Part shown: positions 10,103 through 22,100 of the stretch, piece after piece
How the letters are laid out: each line of letters opens with the position of its first letter
How positions within the stretch are numbered: the stretch's first letter is position 1
Source: Toxotes chatareus
Lineage: Eukaryota; Chordata; Actinopteri; Toxotidae
DNA: 64,000 nt
Assembly (NCBI GenBank): GCA_016801885.1
Contig: CM028898.1
Span: 14,048,858-14,112,857 of the forward strand
Reading direction: 5' to 3'
The notes under the pieces: generated by a model
The model's input: the letters and a program-made list of their open reading frames with translations, nothing else
Databases searched by the model: none
Told to the model about the DNA's origin: nothing
Translations under genes and position numbers: made by a program

Positions 10103-13100
10103 CTAGGAGAGAGGATGAAGATGATCAGAGGTGACATGTCAGAAGTGCTGAAACAATTAGTCAAATAACTAATAAGTTAATCGACATAAAATTAACCAAC
10201 AATAAATTAAAGTAATTTATCAAGCAACAAACACCTTTTTACTGAACTGCACTGGTGTTTTATCGACATATTTTTAGATCGGTTCTGATGTTGGTGTTAA
10301 AAACGAAATACACACTGGAGAGGGGAAATAAAAGCTCATACCTGGTCCTGACCAGCCAGCGGTAACCGTGACAACACAGGAGGATGGAGAATTTCCCCCA
10401 GATGCTGTGTCAGCAGCAGGAAGGCACGCTGCGTTAGTGTTAGGGTCAAAGGTCAGACAGTGACCCTTGGTGCTGGGTAGCTTCAGCAAAGCCAGATCAT
10501 GACCTCCACTCTGACCCTTGAACTTCCTGTGAACCACCACCTGCTCCGGTGTGAGAGTCTGCTCCGACGCCCCGACACGCACCGCGTACCTGGATGGATC
10601 GCTGCCAAACCTGGAGGAGAGAAAGAACGAACTTAAGGTGGATTTATAAATGTTGGTGTTTGGTGGTCCCACCGAAGACACCTCCAGCATAGGAACTGAT
10701 TTATAGCTCAGTGTCAGATTTACCTGCCGACACAGTGGGCAGAGGTCAGGACCCAGCAGGGGTTGATCAGAGTGCCGCTGCAGAGAGGACCACCATCTTT
10801 TCCTTGGGATTGAAGCCACACTGACACCTGCCATGGCCACGTGGTCCTGAAAGAGAACAGGGGACAAAACTGTGTTTTCTTGGGTGTAAAGGTTCAAATT
10901 TTCATTTCTTTCGCTTCATTGTCAGTTCAATGTCACCAGGACAAAGCCACAGATCTGGACATATTGTATGACCAAACTCGGCCCTAAATCTTACCTGAGC
11001 ATGTTCCCCTCCCCTTGGTTCCTCCACTTGCTCTCCTCCTCCACCAGCTTCCTCAGCCCACAGCTCAGCTCTTGAGGCTTGGCCTGTACAGCTGACTCCT
11101 GCGGTGCGACGTCACACCTCACCCCTGCGTCTTCCCTGCGCCTGCAGCCCTGGAAACTCTGACCCAGAGAGGCACACTCCCCCAGGAACTCCTCCTTCCC
11201 GGTGCACCTCACCTGGTCCAGGTGAATGGGCCCTTTCCCCTGCCCGAACCCTCCAGCTGCTACCGCTCTACCACTGAAACAAAGAAGATGTTTGGGAGGG
11301 AATGTGAATTTTTGTGCCTTTTTTTTTTTTAAATTATACTCCTTTTCTTTCATGGACATTAACATTAACCTGTGTCCAAGCTGTCTGCACACCACGGCTG
11401 CATTCAGGTCATTCCAGCCTGAGTCGCAAATACTCCCCCAGTCACCATGGAGATACACCTCGACTCGTCCCTCCTTTCTGCTGCTGCCACCCACAAGACG
11501 CACCAGGGGACCTGACACAAAAAAAAAACAACCCACAAAACTCTCATTGATATTCATGTCCGTGCATCTATATACTCCAGTCTCCACATACTGAGAGCGA
11601 GTTATACGTCCGCTGACGGTGTTAAATGTCATCTGCAGCCTGGTGTGTCTTTATTCTGCCTCTATTCTCATTCTAATGTCACTGTGTGTTGACAAGAGGA
11701 GCAGGACCTCTGGAGTGCTGAGACGGTAAACAAGGCTTTATTCTCTCTGCTGTCAACATGTGGCATTTAAACTCTGTGGACAGACATACACCGGTGTTTT
11801 GACAATGAGGTAACGATACGGTGCCACAACTGGGGACAGAACTGGTTTTATTCTTTCATAGACAGATAGATCTCTTGCATTGTGTGTTTATTATCTTTGT
11901 GATAGAAAAGTGGATTCCGGTGTCATTTCTGAAGTTAAGTAAACAGCTCACAGCCCGGCATTAGACCTGCACTCTGCAGGGACAGCTTGGCCTTTTTGAT
12001 GCAAAATTAATTGCTGCTGCACAGTCACCAAACTTCTGCTGTGCCTGTTGTTTTTTTTTCTGGTTTCTTTCTTCCTCTCTTCTTCTTGTTCTCCCTATAG
12101 CTGCAAAAACTCTCGCAACGATGCACAGCAGTCTGGTCTGTTCTCAGCTGACGTACAGTATACTCAGTGGAGTATATAGTCCTGATTGTTACACTGAAAC
12201 TTTTTTGTATGTTTCATTAAAATGTAAATGCAACAGAGGATTTTTTTTTTTTTTTTAAATCAACAGAAGCCTGAAGGATGGGGAAGAGAGCTTGTGACTG
12301 AAGGGTCACCACCAGTCTGGGGAAAACAGATCTGCTACAACTGCTACAACTGCCGGCTGTGGTTGTACTCTGCAGCTTCGAGGTGTGAATGTGCTGAGTG
12401 TTGAACAACTTACTGGGACCTTGTTATGCATGCAGGCTTTGATCATCCTCATCTTTTCATGTCTTACCTGTGGAAGGTGCAATAACCGGCACCTCGTTGG
12501 TCTCGTGGCTAGATCGGCCCCTGCAGCGAACCCCGACATCCTCGCTGTGGGAGCAGTCAGTCCGCCCCCAGATCCCGTGTCGACAGTCCAGCAGGGAGGT
12601 CTCAGATCCCTCACAGTGGACGTCGTCCAGAAGGATCAGACCGACACCCTCGCCGAATGTACCATCTGACACGACCTCGGCGTGACCCCTGAAGGTGAAG
12701 AGATTAAAGTGTGATTATTTACTGTGGTGGACACTTTTTAGTTTCAGGAAAGTTGTCCAAGTTTTCCAAACACTCAAAACTACAAGTTGCTCAGGTAACT
12801 CCAGCATAATAAAAGTGTGGCTCATGTTATTAATGTGTGTTTTCCCCGTAACTCTGAATTCTTGATGTTCAATATAGCGAAGCCACTCCAGGGAAATAAG
12901 CAGGCTACAGTTTTCTTGGAAAAATACAAGACCAGAACAGTAAGAAAAAAAAAAAAAAAAAACCTCGCCGTTCTGTCCCAACTGTCCACCATGCATAACA
13001 GCAGGTAGAAAACAAAATTAAACTGTCACAGGGAGTATACTTTTATATCACTGCAGCAAGGTGAGAGGTTACACCAGTGGGGGTCAGTAAAGAAACAAAT

Positions 13101-16100
13101 GTTCTAGGTCTGTTAAGTTAATCTTTAAGTATATTTATTTAGAGTTTAACACTCAAAAACGTAGCTAATCTTCCTCAGGACTGTGTAGGTGTGCTTTAAT
13201 AAAATAGGATTATGTTAGACACAGGATTTTATTTCTAATTTCCTCTGTTTCCCAGTTAATCCAAACCCAAGATTTCCTCCATGTTTACCTTATACCGTGC
13301 TAAATTCAATATAATGTCCTTTTCAACAGCACTAATTCCATCAGCAGAGAGAGCGAGTCACGCCACGTTTTCTACTTCACACTTTACCCCGAACAACATT
13401 TATCTACCATGAGTTAGATTCAACACGTCCTCCAGAAACTTCAATAAAATCTTTAATAGGTAGGGTTTTAATGTGAAAAAACATACAAAACAAGTGTTGA
13501 GTTTTGTTGACAGTGACCAGGATACAAAAATATTATTTCTGTTTAAAAGAACAGAAACTTAGAGCAGCAGAGTGGTGAGTAGAACATGACTCTGCTGCAT
13601 TAATGATGGAGTTAGTGCTGAATTTATCATGCGAGCTGCTGTAGTTAGCTGCAAGTAATTTCACTCCTCTTTATTAGCGACTGGACTTTATTTGTTCTCG
13701 TTCATACCTGTAGCCCAGCTGTCTGCAAACCACCTCTGCATGCTGCTGCGTCCAGCCGTCGTCGCACACTGTTCCCCAATCACCGTTGTGGAAAACTTCG
13801 ACTCGACCCTCCCAGGGACTGTCGCCTCCCACCAGACGCACCACACCATCTGAAACAGTTTCACAGTTTTGACTGTGCAGCCACGAGGCTAGATTACATT
13901 TTACAGACACTATATTTACCATTAACATTAACCTTAATATATCATTCAGATTAATTATTAATCTTAGATTAGTTAGATGAATTGTAGCAGCTGTTTCATG
14001 CCAGTAGATGTTACTTCTTAGCTCCCGTTAGTCCTGTTTCTGTCACACAGAGGATGTTGCTGCTGATTTATTGATGTTCAGGGGCTATAAATAGCAGCTT
14101 TATAAATCTATCTGCGTGTGTGTGTGTGTGTGTTTACAGTACATGTACCTGTATAAGGACTGCAGGAGACCCCAGCATCCTCCATGTGGTCACAGTTGTG
14201 TTGCTCCCAGTCGCCATGGGGACACTGATCCAGGAAGAGCTCATTTCCTGTGCACTTCACAGCATCCAGCAGGATCGGGCCTGAACCCTGACCGAAGTGA
14301 GCCCACGACCAGGCCTTCGCCACACCCCTGCAACACACACACAGGAGTACATGGTGTGTATGCCTACCTTTATTTAGCAGCACTGTTAGCACAGCTAAAA
14401 ACGGTCAACCTTTCCAGCTGCCTATTAATTCTTTGCCTGCCTGCTTGCTGGATATAAACCTGAGGTACTTGAAGTGCTGCCCAGATCTCACAAAACAAAA
14501 CAGAGAAAAAGCAAAAAAAAAAAAAAAAAAATCTAAATAAAGCATATGTCCAAAAAAAAGTCAAATCATCCAAATAAATAATAAATAGCTCTTACAGAGA
14601 TGTTGTTGTGTTCATGTAGTGATGATTTATTGATACCAAAATGCTACAGAAAGCACTTTTGTGTGTTTGTGTGTATCCATGTACGAGGCTGAAAATAACA
14701 TGTAGAAGGTTTGTTAAAAGCACAATGAAGCATAAAATATATAGAATGAATAATAATAATAATAATTATTATTATTATTATTCATTCTACAGCTCAGAAG
14801 TCAAGAAGAGGAGGAATGAAAAGACTATGTAACATAGAAAGCTGTGAATAGATTGATGGTTGTTGTCAAAAGTCATTTTGGTTGGAGAAGTTAAACATGC
14901 CTTGTTGGTGCTGTTATGTGTTTTGATTGTTGAAATCATGAAAAGCGTATAAATATCTGACACACATATCTATTACAGGAAAAAAAAACTCTCCAGGTGG
15001 GAAAAAACAAATCATTTTCACTTCATTTTGTCTTCAAGTGTCAAAACACGTCAGTGCCTGTGTGCAGCTGTGTGAGAACCCGTGCATCAGTATCAAGACA
15101 TCTATTATTTAGAAGCACAAACACAGATGGCGAGGTGTCCCTCTGTGTTTGGGGGATGAAATACAACCTAATGTTGAACACAGAAGGATTTCTCTCCTAC
15201 AACTTCATCACTGTTTGACACTCAAAGTCGTCGGGGATGTTCCACCTTCTCCGCAGGGTAAACACTCTGTGCATGAGGAGGAAACACCTGCACAGATTCA
15301 GATGATTTTATGTTTGACAGGTTAATCTGTCAAACCAGTGAACTGATCCCATTAACAGGTGTTATCTGTGTAGCCAAAGCCTGATATATCTTATTACTCT
15401 GTGCTCCATTGTTTAAAAAAAAAAATTATATATTATAAAAATATTATATATATTATATAACACCAGCCCTATCCTTGAATGCAAAGTCCCCTCCACACCT
15501 TACAGTGTGATTTAACATGTTAACCCTGCAGTTAAAGGTCAGTGCGAAGGAGAAAGGGAGTAAATGTCACCACATATATGTTAACTTGGTGACGTGTGAA
15601 GGTGTGAAAAACCCCTACATACCCAAAACCAAGCTGTCTGCACACCACCTCGGCATCTCTGTCGTCCCACTGGTCATCGCACACGGAGCCCCACCTTCCA
15701 GCGTGGAACACCTCCACTCGACCTTCAAAGTCTTCCTCGCCGCCGACCAGTCGCAGCGGAGGGCCACTGCCTGCAGAGCAGAGGGGATGCAGAAATACAA
15801 CTGAAACCCAGCTGCATCCTCATCTCTGTATCCCTCGTTTGTTTTTATTTTAAATTTAAATGTCCTTGTTCAGTGGGTAAATTACTGCCAGAGTAGAAAA
15901 ACAAAATCTCTCACCAAGAACTATAAAAATCTGTCTCTCTCAGGTGTGTGTGTGTGTGTGGGGGGGGGGGGGAAATATTCAGGTCTGGTTGGCATGACGC
16001 TGTAGAGGAAGTCACACTGACCTTCTGGCGGCGCACACACCACTGCTGCCTCGTTTCCATGGCTACAGTCTCCGGTGACGAACGTCCTGCTCCGGCACTT

Positions 16101-19100
16101 ACCCAGGGTGTTCTCATCCCCGCGGCAACCCAGACGCTCGTAGTGGAAGAGGCCGGAGCCCGAGCCGAACTGTGAGTGCTGCAGCGCTGTGCCAATGTCA
16201 CTGTTAAAAACAAACAAATCACCAGCCAGAGCCAATTCATCACAACTGTGAAACATCAGACCCAGCAACCAAGTAAGTTCAGTGCTGTACTTCAGTACAC
16301 ATTTTAGCTACTGTGTATTAGTACTTCTACTTAAGTAAAGGATCTGAGTGCTTCCTCCACTACATATCAAACTTGTGTTCTGTTTGCTCCTACCCCAGGC
16401 CCAGCTGCCTGCAGATCACGCTGGCGTCTCTGTCCGTCCAATGAGAGTCACAAACCGCCCCCCACTGGCCATTCAGGTAGACCTCGACCCGCCCACTGCC
16501 AGAGGATGAGCTGCCAACCAGACGAGCAGCGCCTAAAAAGCCAGTGAGAGATATGAGGAGGTTTAATGCTCAGAAGATGCATAAATATTCCGACAGTTGC
16601 CTGTTTACTTTCACTCTCTTTTAGCTTTGTTTTTTCCTGAATTAAATGTCTGGCTCTTTGCTCTGTTGTTTGATGCTGAGCGCAGAGTTAGGTTATTTGA
16701 GATTATAAAATTAAGTTTAGGATTTTTACAAATGGTCCCAGATCATTCATAGCCCTGTAATCTGTGGACGCACCCTGGTGACAGTCGCAGTAGGCCCATC
16801 CGATGGCTCCAGAGTTTTGCCTGAAGAAACACCAGGGGTTGGACTCTCGGTCCGGGTTCCTGCAGTAGCTGTGGTCGCCCAACCCTCGGCCCGGGTACTG
16901 CATGACGTAGTCTGGGAACTCGGTCCACTTCAGACAGGGGGCGCCAGAGTCCGTCTGGGACACGGTGCCGTTGTAGTATCCCAGCTCTGTGAATCCCTCA
17001 GAGCAGGACAGAGGCACTGCACAGAGGCAGGAGGAGGGAGGGAGAGGAGAGAGTAAGCAAATGTTAAGGAGGATGGGGAGAATAAGATGTTTTGGATGAA
17101 AGGACGAGGAGGAGGATTTGGGTCAGAGAGGACAATGAGAATGAAAGGGGAGTGAAATGGGGAAAGTTTGGTCGCAGAAAGAGGAGTGGAATTGCCCTTA
17201 TTCAAATCACATTATCCCCATGTCTGTATTTTATCTGAACATAAAAGCTTATGTGGACGACTTTCATGTGCTGTCCACTGCCGCAGCAGGATTCTGCCTA
17301 ATGTACTCATCCTCGCTGATCCATGTTGAATTGGTGAAATTTCCATCACCTTAAACTGCCCTTATTTAACATGGTGGTCGCAGTAATCTTCCCAGAGAGG
17401 GGGGAATGTGTGAGTGAAGCTTAGACAGACTGTGAGAGAAGCTGCTGACATCAAAGTGTAGAAAAATTAGGCCACAAAGTAGAGGAGCCGACGTACTGTG
17501 GCCTGTTAAAAACTTACAGCACACATTAATGAAGCACGAATCACAACGCAGAACATCACAAGCAGCGCGGCACACATCAAAGCACCAGACACACTCATAC
17601 ACTTGGAGCTGCAAAGGAACTGTAAAGGTGCAAAGCGGTGAATTAAAGTAACCTCCATTATGTCTTTGTTTGTTTTGATGTGATGCCGCTGTATCCTTGT
17701 ATCCTTGCCCTGTATCCTCACTTAAAATGCTGCTGAATATCGGGGTGAATTTGGGGTTTCTATTCTTTCTTTCCTTCTGTCTCCTTTTCTGTTTGCTTCC
17801 TTCTATCTCCCACCCTTTCTTTCATCCCTTTCCTCAACTGTTTCCTTATTTTTTAGTTCCTTTTTCTATGTCTTATTGCCTTGCTTTTCCTTCATCAACT
17901 GATCTGAAAGCATGCAAATCCCCAAAACCAGAAAGAAACCGTGTAATGGAGTGTTTTTGCCTCATTGAGTTTCTACTCTCTTTTAAGAATTTCAATACTT
18001 TCCACCCTAAAGTTTTAAGGGTTTTTGAGGACAAGTGGCTTCTAAACTATGATTAATGGTGGAGGTGCTTCAGTAACCAGCAACAGTCTTATCTCTTCGA
18101 CACACACAGCTTGGCCGTCCTGGTAAATTATCTATGGAATGCAACCCTTATACCCACCTCGCACACTAGCACAAAAACACACAAACACACAGATTTTGCT
18201 GCATAGTGACCAAGATAGAAACACACACTAGTGACACACACACACACACTGAGTCCAATTTGGAGGGAGATAAGAGAAAGAGCAGTGAAAGCACAGGAGA
18301 GTCTGAGACACAGGAAATCAATCAGGCAGAAATGTACCGGACTAAAACAGAAATCTATCCTCAAACAATAAATAATACAGAGCACACTCAGACATTGGTC
18401 CCAAAATCAACCCACACTAGTATCCAAACTAAAAAAAGAAGCAGCTTCCAGTTACAGAGACAAAAACATGCCTGCGCCTTTAAGAAACACGACACAGGAA
18501 GAAAGTGAAAGTTAAATTCTTTTCTTGCGAAACAACCAAACGCACACTTCACTTCTCTTTCTTTTTGCTTTACAGACCCCAGCACACGTAAGTAGTCATT
18601 TCTGTTACATATGTTGTGTTTGAGTTGTGCTTTCATCCCACTCTCTGCTACTTTCAGCTTCTTTGTTGAGAAATGCTGGTGTTTCCTGAAGCACAGATAA
18701 ACACGAGAATTCATCAGCAGACAGGGTTTGCCCACTTGTCATGAAACTGTTCAAATTGCCACTTTTGTCATGTTAAACTGTCTTCATGAAGATCATTCAT
18801 GATATTGTGGTGGGGTTTTTTTTTTTCCCATAATTTAATTTTTGTTTGTTTGTTTTTTCCAGAAATGGCCTCCAGCCTCAATCTCTTATCTGAGGAGCAG
18901 CTTCTTTGTCCAATATGCCTGGACACGCTCAATAAACCAGTTTCCACTCCGTGTGGACACAACTTCTGTTTATCCTGTCTCACATCCTACTGGAACAACG
19001 AAACAGTCTGTCAGTGCCCGGTCTGTAAAGAAACGTTTGAAAGGAGACCCAATCTCAAGGTCAACACTTTCATTTCAGAGCTTGCATCGCAGTTCATGTT

Positions 19101-22100
19101 GCTTCAAGCGACAGATGCTCACATCTGGAGCCCCGACCAGCTGAAGATTACGTCTGGCAGCGTAGTGCTGTGTGATATTTGTACTGACACCCGGCAAGAG
19201 GCTGTCAAATCCTGCCTGGAGTGTCTGACTTCGTACTGCAACGTTCATGTGGAGCCTCATCACAGAGCTGCTGGACTGAAGAGACACATGCTGGTTGACC
19301 CTCTGGCAAGTCTGGAGGACAAGATCTGCAAGGAGCATAACCAGCTCCTGACATTGTTTTGTAAAAACGACAAAGTTTTGCTTTGTGGCATCTGTGCCAG
19401 TTCGCACCACGCGAGCCATGGTGTTGTTCCTGTGCAGCGAGCGTACCAAGAGATGAAAGATCTGCTGGGAGACGCAGAGGCAATAGTGCAGCAGATGATC
19501 CAGGAAAGGCAACAGAAGGTGCAAGCCATGAAGGAGTCAGTAAAACAAAGCAAGAGAGAAACCAAAGATGTGATAGCAAACGCTGTGCAGGAGTTAACAG
19601 CGCTGGTGTCTGAGGTGCAGAAGAGTCAGACGAAGCTTGTAAAAGTGATCGAGGAGAAGCAAAAAGCAGAAGAAGAACAAGTGGATGGTTTTATTGGCAA
19701 CATCGAGCAGGAGCTCGCTGAGCTGCAGAGGACAACTGTGAAGCTGAGGGAGCTAAAAGAGACCAAAGACCAGTTCGCCTTCCTCCAGAACTTCCCACAC
19801 CCATCCCTCCTTCCACACGTCAGGGACTTGTCCAGTTTCAGGTTTGACAGACACCTGGAGATACAGCACATACAGAAATCTCTGAGGAGCTGCGTGTCTC
19901 AACTGCAGTCGTTACTGAATAAATTCAACACAGAGGTAAATGAATCCTATGTGTCAAACGTTGCCACGCTGAGGTACCTTCAGCAGTATGACGTGAACAT
20001 TTTACTGGACCCTGATACAGCTCACCCTCTGCTCATTTTATCTGAGGATAGGAAACAGGTTAGATACAGCATGGGCTCAGGTTTGTGGGCAAACCAGAAC
20101 ATGAACCCAAACATGTTCACTGAACATCTCGCAGTTCTGGGACAAAGAGGCTTCTTGTCACGTAAGTTTTACTTTGAGGTGTCTGTGGGCCAAAAGACTG
20201 AGTGGTGTCTGGGTGTGGCCACGGCTTCGGTCCAGAGGAGAGGGGCGCTTGTTCGGAGCCCTAACTGTGGACTCTGGGCCATCTGGTTTCTGGAGGATAA
20301 GTTTGAAACCTTCTGTTGTCCGGGCATGACAGTATTCTTGGGGAAAGTGGAGAAGGTCGGAGTGTTTGTGGATTATGACGGAGGTCAAATATCATTCTAT
20401 GATGTACAGACTGCCACACTTATTTACTCATTTACTGAGTGCATCTTCTTTGAGGAGCTTTATCCATATTTAAATCCTTGTGATAATGAATATGGTTCAA
20501 ACTTGGATCCAATGGTGATTGTTCCTGTCAGCCATATGGAGTGAACAACTGCTGCGTTTGATTTCAAAAGCAGCTTCAACTCAATGACAACTTTTTTGGT
20601 CGGACAGCTTTTTGTAATCATTAAATATGTAAAAGCATTGATGGAGAAGATCCGTCATCATTTGCTGATTATGTGTGTGGCTTAAACCCAAACCTTTTCA
20701 CCTTAAATTATATATTTTTTCTGCTGTATTTGTGTGCAAATGTAGTGAAGCAATATCTTTTACAACCTTGAGATGTTGTATAAAGAAATTAAGTAACTAT
20801 GATAAAAGATTAGTGTATTTTTTATAGACGCCTGTGTTATATTTTATGTATCTCGGGTCCCTTGCAGCTTTTTTGCAATTGGAAAAAGGGTAGGGTTGGA
20901 AGGGTATGGACAGTTTAAAAGGCACTAAATAAGGACAAAAGGGAATGTACAGAAAGTCAGCAAAAATGGACAAAAGTCAACCTGGACTCCACTTCATTTA
21001 AAACAGACACACAGAAAATACTGCAGGAGCTAGAACCAGCAAATGTCATTTTTCCTTGAAAAGTGACCCAACAAATTTATTTTCTGTCTATCGTCAAATG
21101 GCTTAATCGACTAATTGTTCCCCTGAACAGTCTGGCTTTATTATAAACAGGGAGCAACTACTACTTGTTAAACTACAAAAAAAAAGATATATCAGCCTCA
21201 CACTTTACTGGCCACAGAAGCGCTTTTGTCCAGATAATGTGATTTTACAAAGTGCTCCTCCAGTCTGGAGTTTGGAACTGGCCCATCCAGCTCATTATGA
21301 GCCTTTTCACTGAAGACATTTTTACAAATAAACAAACAAACAAATAAATAAATAAAAACAGGCGTAAATAATAAATCTGAGAATGGCAGTAGAGCCTTAG
21401 AGTAACGTATTACCCTTTCTTTAAGATTTACACTCCTTTTCAGGAAGGTTCAGTGTGAAGTCATACTGCATCAAGTATCAAGTATCAGCCTGTTTGTTGA
21501 TGATAGTTCTAATTCGTAAACTATACTGACATATCCATGTTAATTTAATCATGCACGTCTTGCTGTCACTGCAGTTACCTTTGCTTTGGTGATTATTAGC
21601 CAAATGAATAAATAAAAATATGTTTTAAGCTCTATATGCTCTGTAATGGTAATAAAACTTTTATGTCAGCTTGATGAAATTTTAATTAAGTAAAAAAGCA
21701 TTACGTAACTAAACCTGGCAACATTTTCGATGCCTATCTTTATCTTAACCTTCATTTCCGTGAAAAATCTCAACACAAACATCTTATTTTCTTTTTTTAT
21801 TTTAATTCCAACTCTGCTTATCTGATTTTCATCATTAAATGCCCCTTTTTTTTCACAGGCTTTAAATTTCACTTCCTCCTCCATCATCCTCATCCTGTGT
21901 ATCTCATTCAAGCCCTTTAATTCATCTCAACACCCACAACGCTCAGACACACGCACACAACACTCGCTGCTGCTAACACCCTCCTCATTGCCACGACAAC
22001 GGTACTCTGCCCATCGCCATGGGAACGCTCAGTCTCCCCGCTCCCATAATCCATTTCCCAGCCACAATGAGTATTTGACACGGTTCACACTCGGAGGCTT

